From: Lysobacterales bacterium
Lineage (GTDB): Bacteria; Pseudomonadota; Gammaproteobacteria; Xanthomonadales; Marinicellaceae
NCBI GenBank assembly: GCA_027067055.1
Contig: JAMOMK010000032.1
Location: forward strand, 62,001-126,000
Direction of reading: 5' to 3'
Length of the DNA stretch: 64,000 nt
Notes under the pieces: model-generated
Seen by the model: only the letters and a program-made list of their open reading frames with translations
The model's database searches: none
Told to the model about the DNA's origin: nothing
In this document: positions 45,719 to 54,230 of the stretch, in pieces
Layout: each line of letters opens with the position of its first letter
Numbering within the stretch: the stretch's first letter is position 1
Translations under genes and position numbers: made by a program

Positions 45719-47368
45719 AATTGCTAGCAATAAATAGTTCCCAATAATTTCATCACTTTGAAAATGGGCATAGGGTTGGCTGTAAGCAGTAGCTGTGATA
45801 ACAATAACCACACCGATGTCTTTGAAAATCATAATTTTATTGCCGCCATTACCACTGGCATAATAACTTTCGATTTGTTGGTCATTAACATTGTAGATTT
45901 TATTCCAAAGTAAGTAACCATAATATTCGTTTTCACGTTTGGGTATAGCTACGTGTTTTGTAAGGCTTTTTTTAACCCATGATTTAGGTATAATTTGTTG
46001 TCCATTAAATATGCCATTATCAATGTATAATTGTCCCCAGCGGGCATTATCAAGTGCATTCATTTGGAAACCACCAGCGGTATTGGCTACATTGGTTGGC
46101 GTATATTGCCACTTGTATTGGTTTATACCTAATGGTTTTAATAATTCACTATCTGCATATTTATCTAAACCACCAGGAACTGTTTTATTAAGAATATCAC
46201 CCAAAACAACTGCGCCAGCGGTAAAGTAATCCCAGTTGTTACCTAAGGTTTTATTATTATCCATAGGTAAGTCTAATGCAAATTTCACCCAGTCAGATGT
46301 CGGGTACATGTTTTCCTCATTTCCAGCAGAGTCAGGATTCATGTCAGTGGCATCAAATCCAGAACTCATGGTCAGTAAGCTTTTTAAGGTGACCTGTTCT
46401 TTTCTTTTGGAATGGTTTTGGTAGGATTTTAAGTCATAAAAATCTTTTAAAGTTTGTTTGTCATCTTTTATATAACCATCATTAATGGCTATTCCCATCA
46501 TAGTTGAAGCCATTGTTTTCCCTACCGAACGCATATCGTGCAAACTGTTTCGATTTGCACCATTAAAGTATTCTTCAATTAGAAGTTCACCATGTTTGAT
46601 AACTGTGATACTGGTGATGTTTTTGAAATAATTTTGTGCTATCTTTGTGTTGAGTTTTCTAATCAATTCTTTGTTATAACTATCTTTAGATATTGTCCAT
46701 TTTTGTGTTTTTGCAATGGGTTGAACGGCTATTTGTTCTTCATCTACTTCTTGTTTTTTTATGATAAGCCTAACCTCTCCTTGAGCAATAATATCACCCA
46801 CTTTAAATTGCTCGTGTTCAATATAAGCACGAACTTCAATTTTAAACTTGTGTACATCGCTAGACAATGCCTGTTGCCCACCACCTTTTTTCATAAACTT
46901 CAACCACAAAAATCGTCCCCAATGATCTGGATTGTTTTTATTGACCAATGGAATGCCATAGACGGTTGCAGAATTTTTATAGTCACACGAGCCAGCACCT
47001 GTTTGTAGGTTGTATTGGTATACGTGCTTATTATCGACAAAAAAGGTGAGTTGAAAATTACCCTTATTGCATAATTCTCTGGTTGGTAAGCTGGGTTCTA
47101 ATTCACTCAGATAATAAGTCAATGTCTTGTCTAAAAACATTCTAATATTGAATTCAGAATTATTATTCAATGGTAATTGTGACACAAAGTCTTTTTGTTT
47201 GAAATTATCAAAGGCAATCCAATCATTCATAAAAGCGATTTTTCCGGAATTTTTTTTATGCAACTCATTCATGTATTCACCAGAGTTTAATTGCAAAGGT
47301 GTTGAGTCTTGTTCACTACAAGAAACAAGTATGAAAGTAAAAAATAAAAGTGTGATAATTTTTTTCAT
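45707..47368 (-). CDS. Lipoprotein serine hydrolase (beta-lactamase family)
   Basis: 553 residues. The lipobox 'FTFILVSC' predicts a lipoprotein with Cys near 17. An N-terminal domain of about 200 residues without recognised motif ('LTFFVDNKHVYQYNLQTG') is followed by a class-C beta-lactamase/esterase domain: SxxK in 'MRSVGKTMASTMMGIA', a Tyr motif region 'WDYFTAGAVVLGDIL', and 'ASGNGGNKIMIF' for the third box. Relatives act as esterases, peptidases or penicillin-binding enzymes; which applies is unclear. Motifs are intact. It faces the DUF924 gene tail to tail. Confidence 0.87.
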   Translation of the reverse strand: MKKIITLLFFTFILVSCSEQDSTPLQLNSGEYMNELHKKNSGKIAFMNDWIAFDNFKQKDFVSQLPLNNNSEFNIRMFLDKTLTYYLSELEPSLPTRELCNKGNFQLTFFVDNKHVYQYNLQTGAGSCDYKNSATVYGIPLVNKNNPDHWGRFLWLKFMKKGGGQQALSSDVHKFKIEVRAYIEHEQFKVGDIIAQGEVRLIIKKQEVDEEQIAVQPIAKTQKWTISKDSYNKELIRKLNTKIAQNYFKNITSITVIKHGELLIEEYFNGANRNSLHDMRSVGKTMASTMMGIAINDGYIKDDKQTLKDFYDLKSYQNHSKRKEQVTLKSLLTMSSGFDATDMNPDSAGNEENMYPTSDWVKFALDLPMDNNKTLGNNWDYFTAGAVVLGDILNKTVPGGLDKYADSELLKPLGINQYKWQYTPTNVANTAGGFQMNALDNARWGQLYIDNGIFNGQQIIPKSWVKKSLTKHVAIPKRENEYYGYLLWNKIYNVNDQQIESYYASGNGGNKIMIFKDIGVVIVITATAYSQPYAHFQSDEIIGNYLLLAILKP

Positions 47369-47460
47369 TTGTATTCCAAGGTTAATAGATACTCAGTATA
47401 GTTAGTTTAAATTTTTGTTAATTGTATAAATTTAACATCTTCAATAAATTCTAATAAGTA

Positions 47461-47559
47461 ACGTCATTTTTGCGAAAGTGGGAATCTATATAATTTCCCA
47501 TGTTATTATTTAAATTATGGTGTTCACAAAGGAATTCCTGCCTTCGCAGGAATGACGGT
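47461..47559. repeat. REPIN-like pair of inverted REP hairpins
   Basis: A worn REP in one direction (CGTCATTTTTGCGAAAGTGG, from 47462) and a perfect one in the other (TTCCTGC-CTTC-GCAGGAA at 47535-47552, then TGACGG) lie about 70 bp apart. The second belongs to the family flanking the GIY-YIG gene at 16.8-17.3 kb. It forms the 3' end of the AraC gene. Confidence 0.7.
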
Positions 47560-48382
47560 GAGACACCAATACTTCGCCAGGTGTCTTTTTATATATCCGT
47601 TTAAAATCACGGATAAAATGGCTTTGATCATAAAAGCCACATTCGTAACAAACATCTGTCATACTCATGGTACTGTTTAATATTAAATTAAAGGCTTTGT
47701 TTACCCGAACATAGCGAATATATTGCCCAAATGTTATACCAAAATAATGATGAAATTCTCGTGATAAATGCACTGGATGAACACCAAGTAAATCACTCAA
47801 GCTTGTTAACGAATAATTACCTCTCGTATCAGTAACCACTTCTACTAGTTTTTCTATCCAATTGATTTGTTTGTTTTTTATTTTAGTGGAATCAAGAATT
47901 AGCTGATTAAACACCGTCAACATGAGTCCATCAATACTCAATTGACTGTGTGTATCACTTATTTTTGATTCCATAAAAACCAAATTCATCAATGATTTAA
48001 CCTTTGGGTTCTCTACCAAGTGACTACCTTCTAAACTATCTTGTAAAAACCCATGTTTCTTAAACCAGTTAGCACTTAACTCCACATGAAAACCACGGGT
48101 ATATTCATCGGGCTTAGTGTTGTAATGATTATCCTGCCAGTTATGAAACAACAAAGCGCCCGAGCTTAGATAATATTCTTGTTTCTTATTGGCTTCATAC
48201 AACTTACCTTGCAGTAAATATGTAAAGTAGGGGTTCTGATGCCGGTGCCAGTCCACATGTTTATGGGTGTACTGGGTATCAGTGATGATTAAACCATCAA
48301 GCACCGACGTTTGGTAATGTGAACCAAAATATGTGCCTTTAGCGAGTTGTTGCATGGATAGAATGTTAATTAAAGAAACCAT
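47510..48382 (-). CDS. AraC-family transcriptional regulator
   Basis: 290 residues: an N-terminal cupin-like sensing domain ('HVDWHRHQNPYFTYLLQGKL', 'YYLSSGALLFHNWQDNH') and a C-terminal AraC pair of HTHs ('YSLTSLSDLLGVHPVHLSRE', 'SMTDVCYECGFYDQSHFIRD'). The family end 'YKKTPGEVL' is followed by 'VSHRHSCEGRNSFVNTII', encoded by an inserted REP repeat, so the tail was replaced. The start is uncertain: the first ATG has no clear ribosome site, and 'MQQLAKG' ten codons later is an alternative. It lies 50 bp after a serine hydrolase gene and may share its transcript. Confidence 0.9.
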   Translation of the reverse strand: MVSLINILSMQQLAKGTYFGSHYQTSVLDGLIITDTQYTHKHVDWHRHQNPYFTYLLQGKLYEANKKQEYYLSSGALLFHNWQDNHYNTKPDEYTRGFHVELSANWFKKHGFLQDSLEGSHLVENPKVKSLMNLVFMESKISDTHSQLSIDGLMLTVFNQLILDSTKIKNKQINWIEKLVEVVTDTRGNYSLTSLSDLLGVHPVHLSREFHHYFGITFGQYIRYVRVNKAFNLILNSTMSMTDVCYECGFYDQSHFIRDFKRIYKKTPGEVLVSHRHSCEGRNSFVNTII

Positions 48383-48432
48383 TTAAACATTTTCTCATTG
48401 AAAGCACATGAGTCGAAAGTCACCTTTTAGTG

Positions 48433-49929
48433 TTATTGTTTATTCATCTCAATGATTTTTTCTCCAATCTCACCAAAGTATTCTCGAATAATTTTACCCC
48501 ATACTTTTATACCATTTTCAGAATTGGTGAAAATCACTAATCCTCTTTTTGATTTAGGCAATATCAGAGCAAGAGTCTTTATACCATAGTCACCACCAGT
48601 GTGTTGTAGAGCAAATTCACCCTGACCGATATCATTAAAAATTTCCCATCCTAATCCAAAATCAATCCCCTGTTTTTCGTTGACTTGTTTGGTCATCATT
48701 TCTTGGTACAATTTTGTAGAAAGTCCTGCACCATCTAAAATATGCACCATAAACTTTGAATAATCTTCAATAGTAGTGAGTAAATTAGCAGCAGCATTAG
48801 CATATTGGTGCTTTTTAAAGTCTATTGGCTTGCCATTTTCATCGTGCTCTTGAGCATAGCGGTTTTCATCCATGTCTTTATCCCAAGTAAAGTGGGTATC
48901 GTTCATTTTCAAAGGCTTAAAGAGTAACTCTTGAGCCAATTGTTCAATGGATTTGCTAAATTTGTTTTCTAAGAATTTACGTAAAAACTCAAAACCTTCA
49001 CCAGAGTACTGGTATTTTGTACCTGGCTTAAATTCAAATTTAAGAATGTTATCTTTATCTAAATAACGCCAATTAGGAAATCCTGTTTGGTGACTTAAAA
49101 TGATACGAGGCGTTAACAGTTTGATTTCTTGCGTGTCTTTTATATCTGGATCGATATAATAGTGGTATAAAGCCTCATCCAGTTTCAATTTTCCTGATTC
49201 TATTAATTTTAATGTTACCAAAGCAATAACAGGTTTAGTTAATGAGGCGACTTTGTAAATAGTGTTGTAGCTAACAGGTGAATCCTCTTTCTTGTTGCCA
49301 AATAAACGAATTTGTTGCAGTTTCCCCTGATTAATAATGCCTATGCCAATTGAAGGGATGTGGTGTTGTTTTAATAAACTTTTGATGCCAGTATCAGTAT
49401 CGAATAAACCAATAGGATAATGGTCATTGAGTTTTTCAAATTTTGCATCAATAGTTTTATGGTCATAGCTCAAGATTCTTTTAAGTTTCCATTGTTTGTT
49501 ATCTAATACCCAAAGGTGGGTAAAACGTGCCACACCAGTTTGATAAATTTCTTTATTGGGTTCTTTCATATAAAACTCATGAATGCCTTTTTGCATAGCT
49601 GCATACAAAACGCCGTCTTTATATAACGGAAACACCTCTAAGCTATCAGGTATTAATTTACGAATAGGCTTATGATTGGGTGTTGAACAAATGTTTTCTT
49701 TCATTCCTTTTAAAAATGTACCCTGATCTGCAAAACCACCTTGGTCATGGTAAAACTCTAAATCATTAGTTACATTTTTTTTAAATGCATCAAGGTGGCA
49801 CTGATTAAAACCTTTTTCAAATAACTCTAGATCAAGTTTTTTTAAAGTAATAAATAAATCATCTGTTTGTTTGATTTGTGCCAAGCCAATTGAACTGTTC
49901 AATACAAACAGTAAGTAAATATATTTCAT
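48433..49929 (-). CDS. Secreted serine hydrolase (beta-lactamase family) with N-terminal NTF2-like domain
   Basis: 498 residues, signal peptide 'YIYLLFVLNSSIGLAQ'. Residues about 25-150 resemble an NTF2/DUF4440 domain ('NDLEFYHDQGGFADQGTFLK', 'ARFTHLWVLDNKQWKLKRIL'), followed by a class-C beta-lactamase-like domain: SxxK in 'VASLTKPVIALVTLKL', a Tyr motif 'YQYSGEGFEFLRKFL', and 'LQHTGGDYGI' as third box. All three active-site elements are present. It is the third member of this family within 8 kb. It diverges from the DUF6249/ECF sigma operon across a 136-bp gap containing a perfect dyad. Confidence 0.9.
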   Translation of the reverse strand: MKYIYLLFVLNSSIGLAQIKQTDDLFITLKKLDLELFEKGFNQCHLDAFKKNVTNDLEFYHDQGGFADQGTFLKGMKENICSTPNHKPIRKLIPDSLEVFPLYKDGVLYAAMQKGIHEFYMKEPNKEIYQTGVARFTHLWVLDNKQWKLKRILSYDHKTIDAKFEKLNDHYPIGLFDTDTGIKSLLKQHHIPSIGIGIINQGKLQQIRLFGNKKEDSPVSYNTIYKVASLTKPVIALVTLKLIESGKLKLDEALYHYYIDPDIKDTQEIKLLTPRIILSHQTGFPNWRYLDKDNILKFEFKPGTKYQYSGEGFEFLRKFLENKFSKSIEQLAQELLFKPLKMNDTHFTWDKDMDENRYAQEHDENGKPIDFKKHQYANAAANLLTTIEDYSKFMVHILDGAGLSTKLYQEMMTKQVNEKQGIDFGLGWEIFNDIGQGEFALQHTGGDYGIKTLALILPKSKRGLVIFTNSENGIKVWGKIIREYFGEIGEKIIEMNKQ

Positions 49930-49977
49930 AAATTGTTCTCTGATTAAAATGTTTAGAGGATTTAAGTTAAAGGTTTA

Positions 49978-50010
49978 GATGTAAATTCATTAATTTAATA
50001 AATTTACATC
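49978..50010. promoter_or_regulatory. Perfect 10-bp dyad between hydrolase and ECF sigma operon
   Basis: GATGTAAATT and AATTTACATC separated by 13 bases, in the divergent promoter region. A further GGATGTAAA half-site lies at 50056-50064, just before the start of the first operon gene. A repressor or activator shared by the two transcription units is a reasonable guess. Confidence 0.5.
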
Positions 50011-50065
50011 CAATTAGGTTTTAGTAAGCATCTAAGTTAGTATAGAAATTAATTTGGATGTAAAA

Positions 50066-50446
50066 ATGAACGAAATAAAACCCATAATAGTACCCTTAAC
50101 TTTGTTTGCTTTTGTTTTGACAGCAGTAATTATTGCTTTACTTTTGCTGTATAGATATTTTGATAAACGAATAAAAATCAAGGCAATACAAAACATAATT
50201 AAACACAATCAAGATTTTAAACCTGATCAAATACAAGCCATCATCTCAGAAAAAAATAACAAATCCGATATGCGAAAAGGATCTATTGGTGTTGGTTTAT
50301 CCATTGCGTTTGCCTTTTTTGCTTTGATAATGGGCAGCAGTGGCTATGCCAAAGCTCAAGCGAGTTTATTCGGAATGGCAATGTTTCCACTTATGCTCGG
50401 TTTAACTTATTTGTATTTTCATTTCTTTGAAAGTAAAAATAAGTAG
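50066..50446 (+). CDS. DUF6249-like small membrane protein
   Basis: 126 residues. One helix at about 8-30 ('VPLTLFAFVLTAVIIALLLL'), a charged cytoplasmic stretch ('FDKRIKIKAIQNIIKHNQDF'), then two helices around 75-120 ('GSIGVGLSIAFAFFALIMGS'). This layout is seen in DUF6249-type proteins often placed next to ECF sigma genes. I chose the ATG at 50066 with GGA nine bases before it over a TTG four codons upstream. It is 12 bp before the sigma factor gene. Confidence 0.72.
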   Translation: MNEIKPIIVPLTLFAFVLTAVIIALLLLYRYFDKRIKIKAIQNIIKHNQDFKPDQIQAIISEKNNKSDMRKGSIGVGLSIAFAFFALIMGSSGYAKAQASLFGMAMFPLMLGLTYLYFHFFESKNK

Positions 50447-50458
50447 CTTAATCCATTA

Positions 50459-51001
50459 ATGGCTGGTTTCAATCTTTTTAGTGATGAACAATTGGTGGTG
50501 CTTGTGCAATCCACGCAAGATGCCCCTGCTTATTCAGAATTAGTCAAACGCCATCAAATGAGCTTGTATGCTTTTTTGTACCGTTATACCGATGAAAAAT
50601 ACCTTGCAGAAGATTTGACACAAGACACATTTATCAAGGCCTTTGATAAAATATATTTATTTACTCGGAAATCTAGTTTTAAGACATGGCTATTTAGCAT
50701 AGCTTACCGTGAGTTTTTACAAGAGAAACGCAAATCGAGCCGCTTTCAGAATTTTTTCAATAAAATCAAACAAAACACCTCACAACGTTATTTAATGAAA
50801 GTTGATGACAGTATCGATCTCAATCAAGCCTTAAAACAGTTAAGCGATAATCAAAAAGCGGTGCTGTTATTATGTGATGCCAGCGGTATGTCACACACCG
50901 AAGCTGCAGTCACATTGGATATGCCTTTGGGTTCTCTTAAAACTTACATCAAACAAGCTCGATCAATTATGCAAAAGCAACTGGAAGATAATCATGACTA
51001 A
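50459..51001 (+). CDS. ECF-type RNA polymerase sigma factor
   Basis: 180 residues. Region 2 ('YSELVKRHQMSLYAFLYRYT', 'LAEDLTQDTFIKAFDKIYLF', 'SSFKTWLFSIAYREFLQ') and region 4 ('LKQLSDNQKAVLLLCDASG', 'MSHTEAAVTLDMPLGSLKTY') are complete and the length is typical. It lies between two small membrane-protein genes; the downstream one overlaps by 8 bp and occupies the usual anti-sigma position. The stress or signal it responds to cannot be told. Confidence 0.93.
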   Translation: MAGFNLFSDEQLVVLVQSTQDAPAYSELVKRHQMSLYAFLYRYTDEKYLAEDLTQDTFIKAFDKIYLFTRKSSFKTWLFSIAYREFLQEKRKSSRFQNFFNKIKQNTSQRYLMKVDDSIDLNQALKQLSDNQKAVLLLCDASGMSHTEAAVTLDMPLGSLKTYIKQARSIMQKQLEDNHD

Positions 51002-51197
51002 TAAGCCTAATCAACTTGAACAATTATTTGAAAGCAAAAATAAAAAAATGGAACAAACCATACAAAACAATTTATTGCGAAAAAATAACCGTAAAGTCAG
51101 ATTTAAATCCTTATCCAAAACAACTGTTTTAATCATTGTTGCATTAATTGGAGCGATAATATTTTCTCTAAATCTATTTAATTTGTTGTTGAATTGA
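50994..51197 (+). CDS. Short single-pass membrane protein, possible anti-sigma factor
   Basis: 67 residues from the ATG at 50994, inside the end of the sigma gene. A charged, Asn/Lys-rich N-terminal 40 residues ('LEQLFESKNKKMEQTIQNNL') leads to one helix ('TVLIIVALIGAIIFSLNLFN'). It lacks a zinc-binding anti-sigma motif, but the size, topology and overlap with the ECF gene suit a small membrane partner or inhibitor. This role is inferred from position. Confidence 0.65.
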   Translation: MTNKPNQLEQLFESKNKKMEQTIQNNLLRKNNRKVRFKSLSKTTVLIIVALIGAIIFSLNLFNLLLN

Positions 51198-51200
51198 ATA

Positions 51201-51235
51201 TTCTTTCATGGCTAAGCGGTGAAGAGCCTTCTTTC
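51201..51235. mobile_element. Possible ISL3 excision scar
   Basis: A 21-bp piece ending GCTAAGCGGTGAAGAGCC, which is the outer end of the ISL3 inverted repeat found at 40435-41789, lies between two TTCTTTC direct repeats. It may be what remains of an ISL3 insertion after imprecise excision or deletion. The direct repeat is 7 bp, whereas the family usually gives 8. Confidence 0.5.
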
Positions 51236-51323
51236 TTTTACATTTAATTGATTTGTCAGATTGCTAAATGGTTGGAAAATTCTGTTATAATTTGTATACA
51301 TTCATCAAAATTGGTTATTGAAA

Positions 51324-52739
51324 ATGCAACATTTATCTGGGCTTGATTCATCATTTTTATATTTAGAAACGCCTTCCACACCTATGCACGTTGCCTCATT
51401 GAATGTCTACGAAGGCAGTTTAACTTTTGAAGAATTTAAAGAATTTTTAGGAGCACGGCTGCATTTAGCTCCACGGTTACTCAAAAAATTAGTCACTGTG
51501 CCGATGGGGTTAGGTAATCCTTACTGGATAGATGACCCTGATTTTGATCTTGACTTGCATATCGTCCATACCGCATTACCAAAACCTGGTAACTGGAAAA
51601 CACTGCGCAAGTTAGCATCTCAAGTATTTACCCAACAATTGGATAGAAGCAGGCCTCTGTTCGAATTCACTTTTATTGAAGGTTTAAATAATATACCGCA
51701 AGTACCCAAAGGTTCTGTAGCTATTATTATGAAAATTCATCATTGTGCCATTGATGGTGCATCGGGTGCTGAAATAATGGGGATTTTATTCGATACTACC
51801 AAAAAACCATGTAAAGTTTCTCCAGCTCCCAAACAGCATTTTGAACAAGAACCTGGTAGCATTAATTTATTAGCCAGAAGTTATTTCAACCTGATAAAAA
51901 GTCCATTTAAAATACCAAGCTTACTGCTCCAAACAGCAAAAACTTCATTGCAAATGGGTAAGCTATCCCGAATAGAGACTACCGATGTGCCACGCACACT
52001 GTTGAATGCACCAGATACAATTTTCAACCAAAAACTTTCTTCAAGGCGCATGTGGAATTCTGCCCTTTTATCTCTTGATCGAGTCAAAACCTTAAGAAAA
52101 GTGGTTGATGGTTGCACATTAAATGATGTTATTCTAACCATTTGCACTGGAGCTTTAAGACGCTATTTATCTGAAAAAAACCAATTACCCGATAAACCAT
52201 TGGTTGCCATGATACCAGTCAACACACGAGCAACAGATGCAAAAGAAGACATGGGAAATCAAGTTTCTGCTATGTTGATACAATTGCCAACCGATGTGGA
52301 AGACCCAATTGAACAACTCGAAAAACTGTATGAAAACACCACAAGAGGAAAAGCTTACCAAAATGCTATCGGTGCAAAACAAATGACGGACTATGCAGAG
52401 TTTATTCCTTTTGCCATTGGTGATGTCGCATCAAAACTTTATACCCGAATGAATTTAGGCAACCACACAAAACCCATTATTAATTTAGTTATTACCAATG
52501 TGCCAGGTCCACAAGTACCACTTTATATGAATGGCAATTTGATGTTAGCGAATATGGGACTAGGTCCAATTTTTGATGGTGTTGGTTTAATTATACCCAT
52601 TTTAAGCTATAATGGTGCTCTTTCTATTAGCCCAACATCAACCCATAATATTATGCCAGATATTGATGTTTTCACCCGATATATACGAGAATCAGCAAAC
52701 ACTTTAGAACAATGCGTTAATGAGTTAGACAATGAATAA
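51324..52739 (+). CDS. Wax ester synthase / diacylglycerol acyltransferase (WS/DGAT)
   Basis: Acyl-CoA-dependent bifunctional enzyme making storage wax esters or triacylglycerol at the inner membrane. 471 residues (family 450-480). 'MQHLSGLDSSFLYLETP' is the typical start, the catalytic HHxxxDG is in 'MKIHHCAIDGASGAEI' near 140, and 'PLVAMIPVNTRATDAKEDMGN' and 'NLVITNVPGPQVPLYMNG' are also characteristic. I chose the ATG at 51324 over a TTG two codons before. It overlaps the next gene, an alpha/beta hydrolase, by 8 bp. Confidence 0.95.
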   Translation: MQHLSGLDSSFLYLETPSTPMHVASLNVYEGSLTFEEFKEFLGARLHLAPRLLKKLVTVPMGLGNPYWIDDPDFDLDLHIVHTALPKPGNWKTLRKLASQVFTQQLDRSRPLFEFTFIEGLNNIPQVPKGSVAIIMKIHHCAIDGASGAEIMGILFDTTKKPCKVSPAPKQHFEQEPGSINLLARSYFNLIKSPFKIPSLLLQTAKTSLQMGKLSRIETTDVPRTLLNAPDTIFNQKLSSRRMWNSALLSLDRVKTLRKVVDGCTLNDVILTICTGALRRYLSEKNQLPDKPLVAMIPVNTRATDAKEDMGNQVSAMLIQLPTDVEDPIEQLEKLYENTTRGKAYQNAIGAKQMTDYAEFIPFAIGDVASKLYTRMNLGNHTKPIINLVITNVPGPQVPLYMNGNLMLANMGLGPIFDGVGLIIPILSYNGALSISPTSTHNIMPDIDVFTRYIRESANTLEQCVNELDNE

Positions 52740-53508
52740 ATCAAAAAAAATTAAATCACCCAATATTTTAAAAGTTATGTTAGAAGGCAGATCGCTTTTT
52801 GAAGCTGGCTCTTTCTTTATGAGTTATCCTTTGCTCAAAAAAGCACCCAAAGGTGATGGTCATCCTGTATTAGTATTACCAGGCTATTTGGCAGGAGATG
52901 CATCAACCAAGCTTATTCGCATGTTTCTCAGAGGACAAAATTATATACCTTATCGCTGGAAATTGGGAATAAATTTAGGCAAACAAAGCCATCCAGAAAC
53001 AGGTTGTGGGCAAGGTATTATAGATAGGCTTGATGAAATTTATAAAAAACATGGTCAAAAGGTTACCGTAATCGGTTGGAGTTTAGGAGGTATTTATGCC
53101 CGAGAGCTTGCTCGTGTGAGTCCTGACAAAGTTCGACAAGTCATTTCATTAGGCAGTCCTTTTGCAGGACACTTAAGAGCCAGTCATGCCAGTTATTTAT
53201 TTGAAAAAACCAGTGGCTATTGTCTAACACAAATGGGTAAACACTTACATGATGTGATGCCTCATGCACCACCGGTGCCCTGCACGGCTATTTACACTAA
53301 GACAGATGGCGTAACTGCCTGGCAATGTTGCCTTGAAAAATCAAGTAAAACAACACAAAACATCGAAGTCATAAGCAGTCATTGCGGTTTAGGTCATCAC
53401 CCAGTTGTGATGTGGGTTATTGCTGATAGACTCGCACAAAAGGAAAACCATTGGAGTCACTTTGTACCCAGAGGTCGATTGGAAAAGTTGATATACACAT
53501 TGGCATAA
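52732..53508 (+). CDS. Alpha/beta hydrolase, lipase-like
   Basis: 258 residues without a signal peptide. 'VLVLPGYLAGDASTKLIRMF' is the oxyanion loop, 'VTVIGWSLGGIYARELAR' has the nucleophile serine (G-W-S-L-G), and 'SSHCGLGHHPVVMWVIADRL' may hold the His. The cofactor-free fold and coupling to WS/DGAT (8-bp overlap) suggest turnover or supply of acyl chains for neutral lipids; this is inferred from context. Similar pairs occur in other lipid-storing bacteria. Confidence 0.85.
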   Translation: MNKSKKIKSPNILKVMLEGRSLFEAGSFFMSYPLLKKAPKGDGHPVLVLPGYLAGDASTKLIRMFLRGQNYIPYRWKLGINLGKQSHPETGCGQGIIDRLDEIYKKHGQKVTVIGWSLGGIYARELARVSPDKVRQVISLGSPFAGHLRASHASYLFEKTSGYCLTQMGKHLHDVMPHAPPVPCTAIYTKTDGVTAWQCCLEKSSKTTQNIEVISSHCGLGHHPVVMWVIADRLAQKENHWSHFVPRGRLEKLIYTLA

Positions 53509-53526
53509 TCGACTCTTTAAAAAATT

Positions 53527-54219
53527 CTAGATTTTACTATATATAGCATTCATATTGGCATCTATGGCTTTACCGTGAAGTTTAATACGGTTTTTCAATA
53601 CAGCTTCAAATTTAGCACCAGATTTTATTGCCACTCTTTGACTGGCTTGATTTTGTGTCGCTACAATAATTTCGATTCGGATTAAATTAAGCGATTTCAT
53701 AGTATTTTCGACTAATGATTTTACCGCTTGTGTGCAATAGCCCCTGCAACAATACTGTGTATTCATCCAATACCCAATACTGGCAACACCATTGAGTTTA
53801 TCGTATATATGAAGACCGATTGTGCCCAAAAATGTCCCTTGCTTATCTCGAATGGCAAAAGTATATTCTAAATTTTCACTCCAATTATTCATCTGTAGTA
53901 TAATAAATTCTTTAGCGGCAATTAAGTCGTAATCTAGTGTCAACCAGCTCATCCATGGCGATATTTCATTGTATGATTGTTTTATTGCAGATAATAAATC
54001 ATCGGCATCACCCAAGGAATAACGCTGTAAAATCAGTTCATCACTAGTTAATTTATCTATCATAGTACTTGACCGAGAAAGTATTCGTAGCGAGGGAGAG
54101 TCTGGTTTTAGGCAACAATCCCTCATTATTTGAGGAAAATAGCTGGCTATTTGACGAGGATAAGGAGGGATTTTGACAAAATCCAGCTCTTCCGCAGTAG
54201 AATATTCTTTTTCGGTCAA
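53527..54219 (-). CDS. GNAT acetyltransferase
   Basis: 230 residues from a TTG at 54219, which has GAGGTG seven bases upstream overlapping the radA stop, so translation is coupled. The GNAT core begins about residue 53 ('MIDKLTSDELILQRYSLGD'); 'IGYWMNTQYCCRGYCTQAV' is the acetyl-CoA loop and 'RIEIIVATQNQASQRVAIKS' the C-terminal core, as in RimJ/RimL-type enzymes. If translation begins at the ATG 54063 the protein is a normal 178 residues; the 52-residue extension is otherwise unexplained. Substrate unknown. Confidence 0.8.
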   Translation of the reverse strand: MTEKEYSTAEELDFVKIPPYPRQIASYFPQIMRDCCLKPDSPSLRILSRSSTMIDKLTSDELILQRYSLGDADDLLSAIKQSYNEISPWMSWLTLDYDLIAAKEFIILQMNNWSENLEYTFAIRDKQGTFLGTIGLHIYDKLNGVASIGYWMNTQYCCRGYCTQAVKSLVENTMKSLNLIRIEIIVATQNQASQRVAIKSGAKFEAVLKNRIKLHGKAIDANMNAIYSKI

Positions 54220-54230
54220 GCACTATCACC

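Noticed and set aside
47561-47590. Hairpin AGACACC/GGTGTCT followed by T residues, a possible terminator
   Set aside because: It lies within the conserved coding end of the AraC regulator on the opposite strand, and no plus-strand gene precedes it.
50874-50993. Upstream extension of the 67-residue membrane protein
   Set aside because: This would read a different frame inside the sigma factor gene; the ATG at 50994 with overlap is the normal arrangement.
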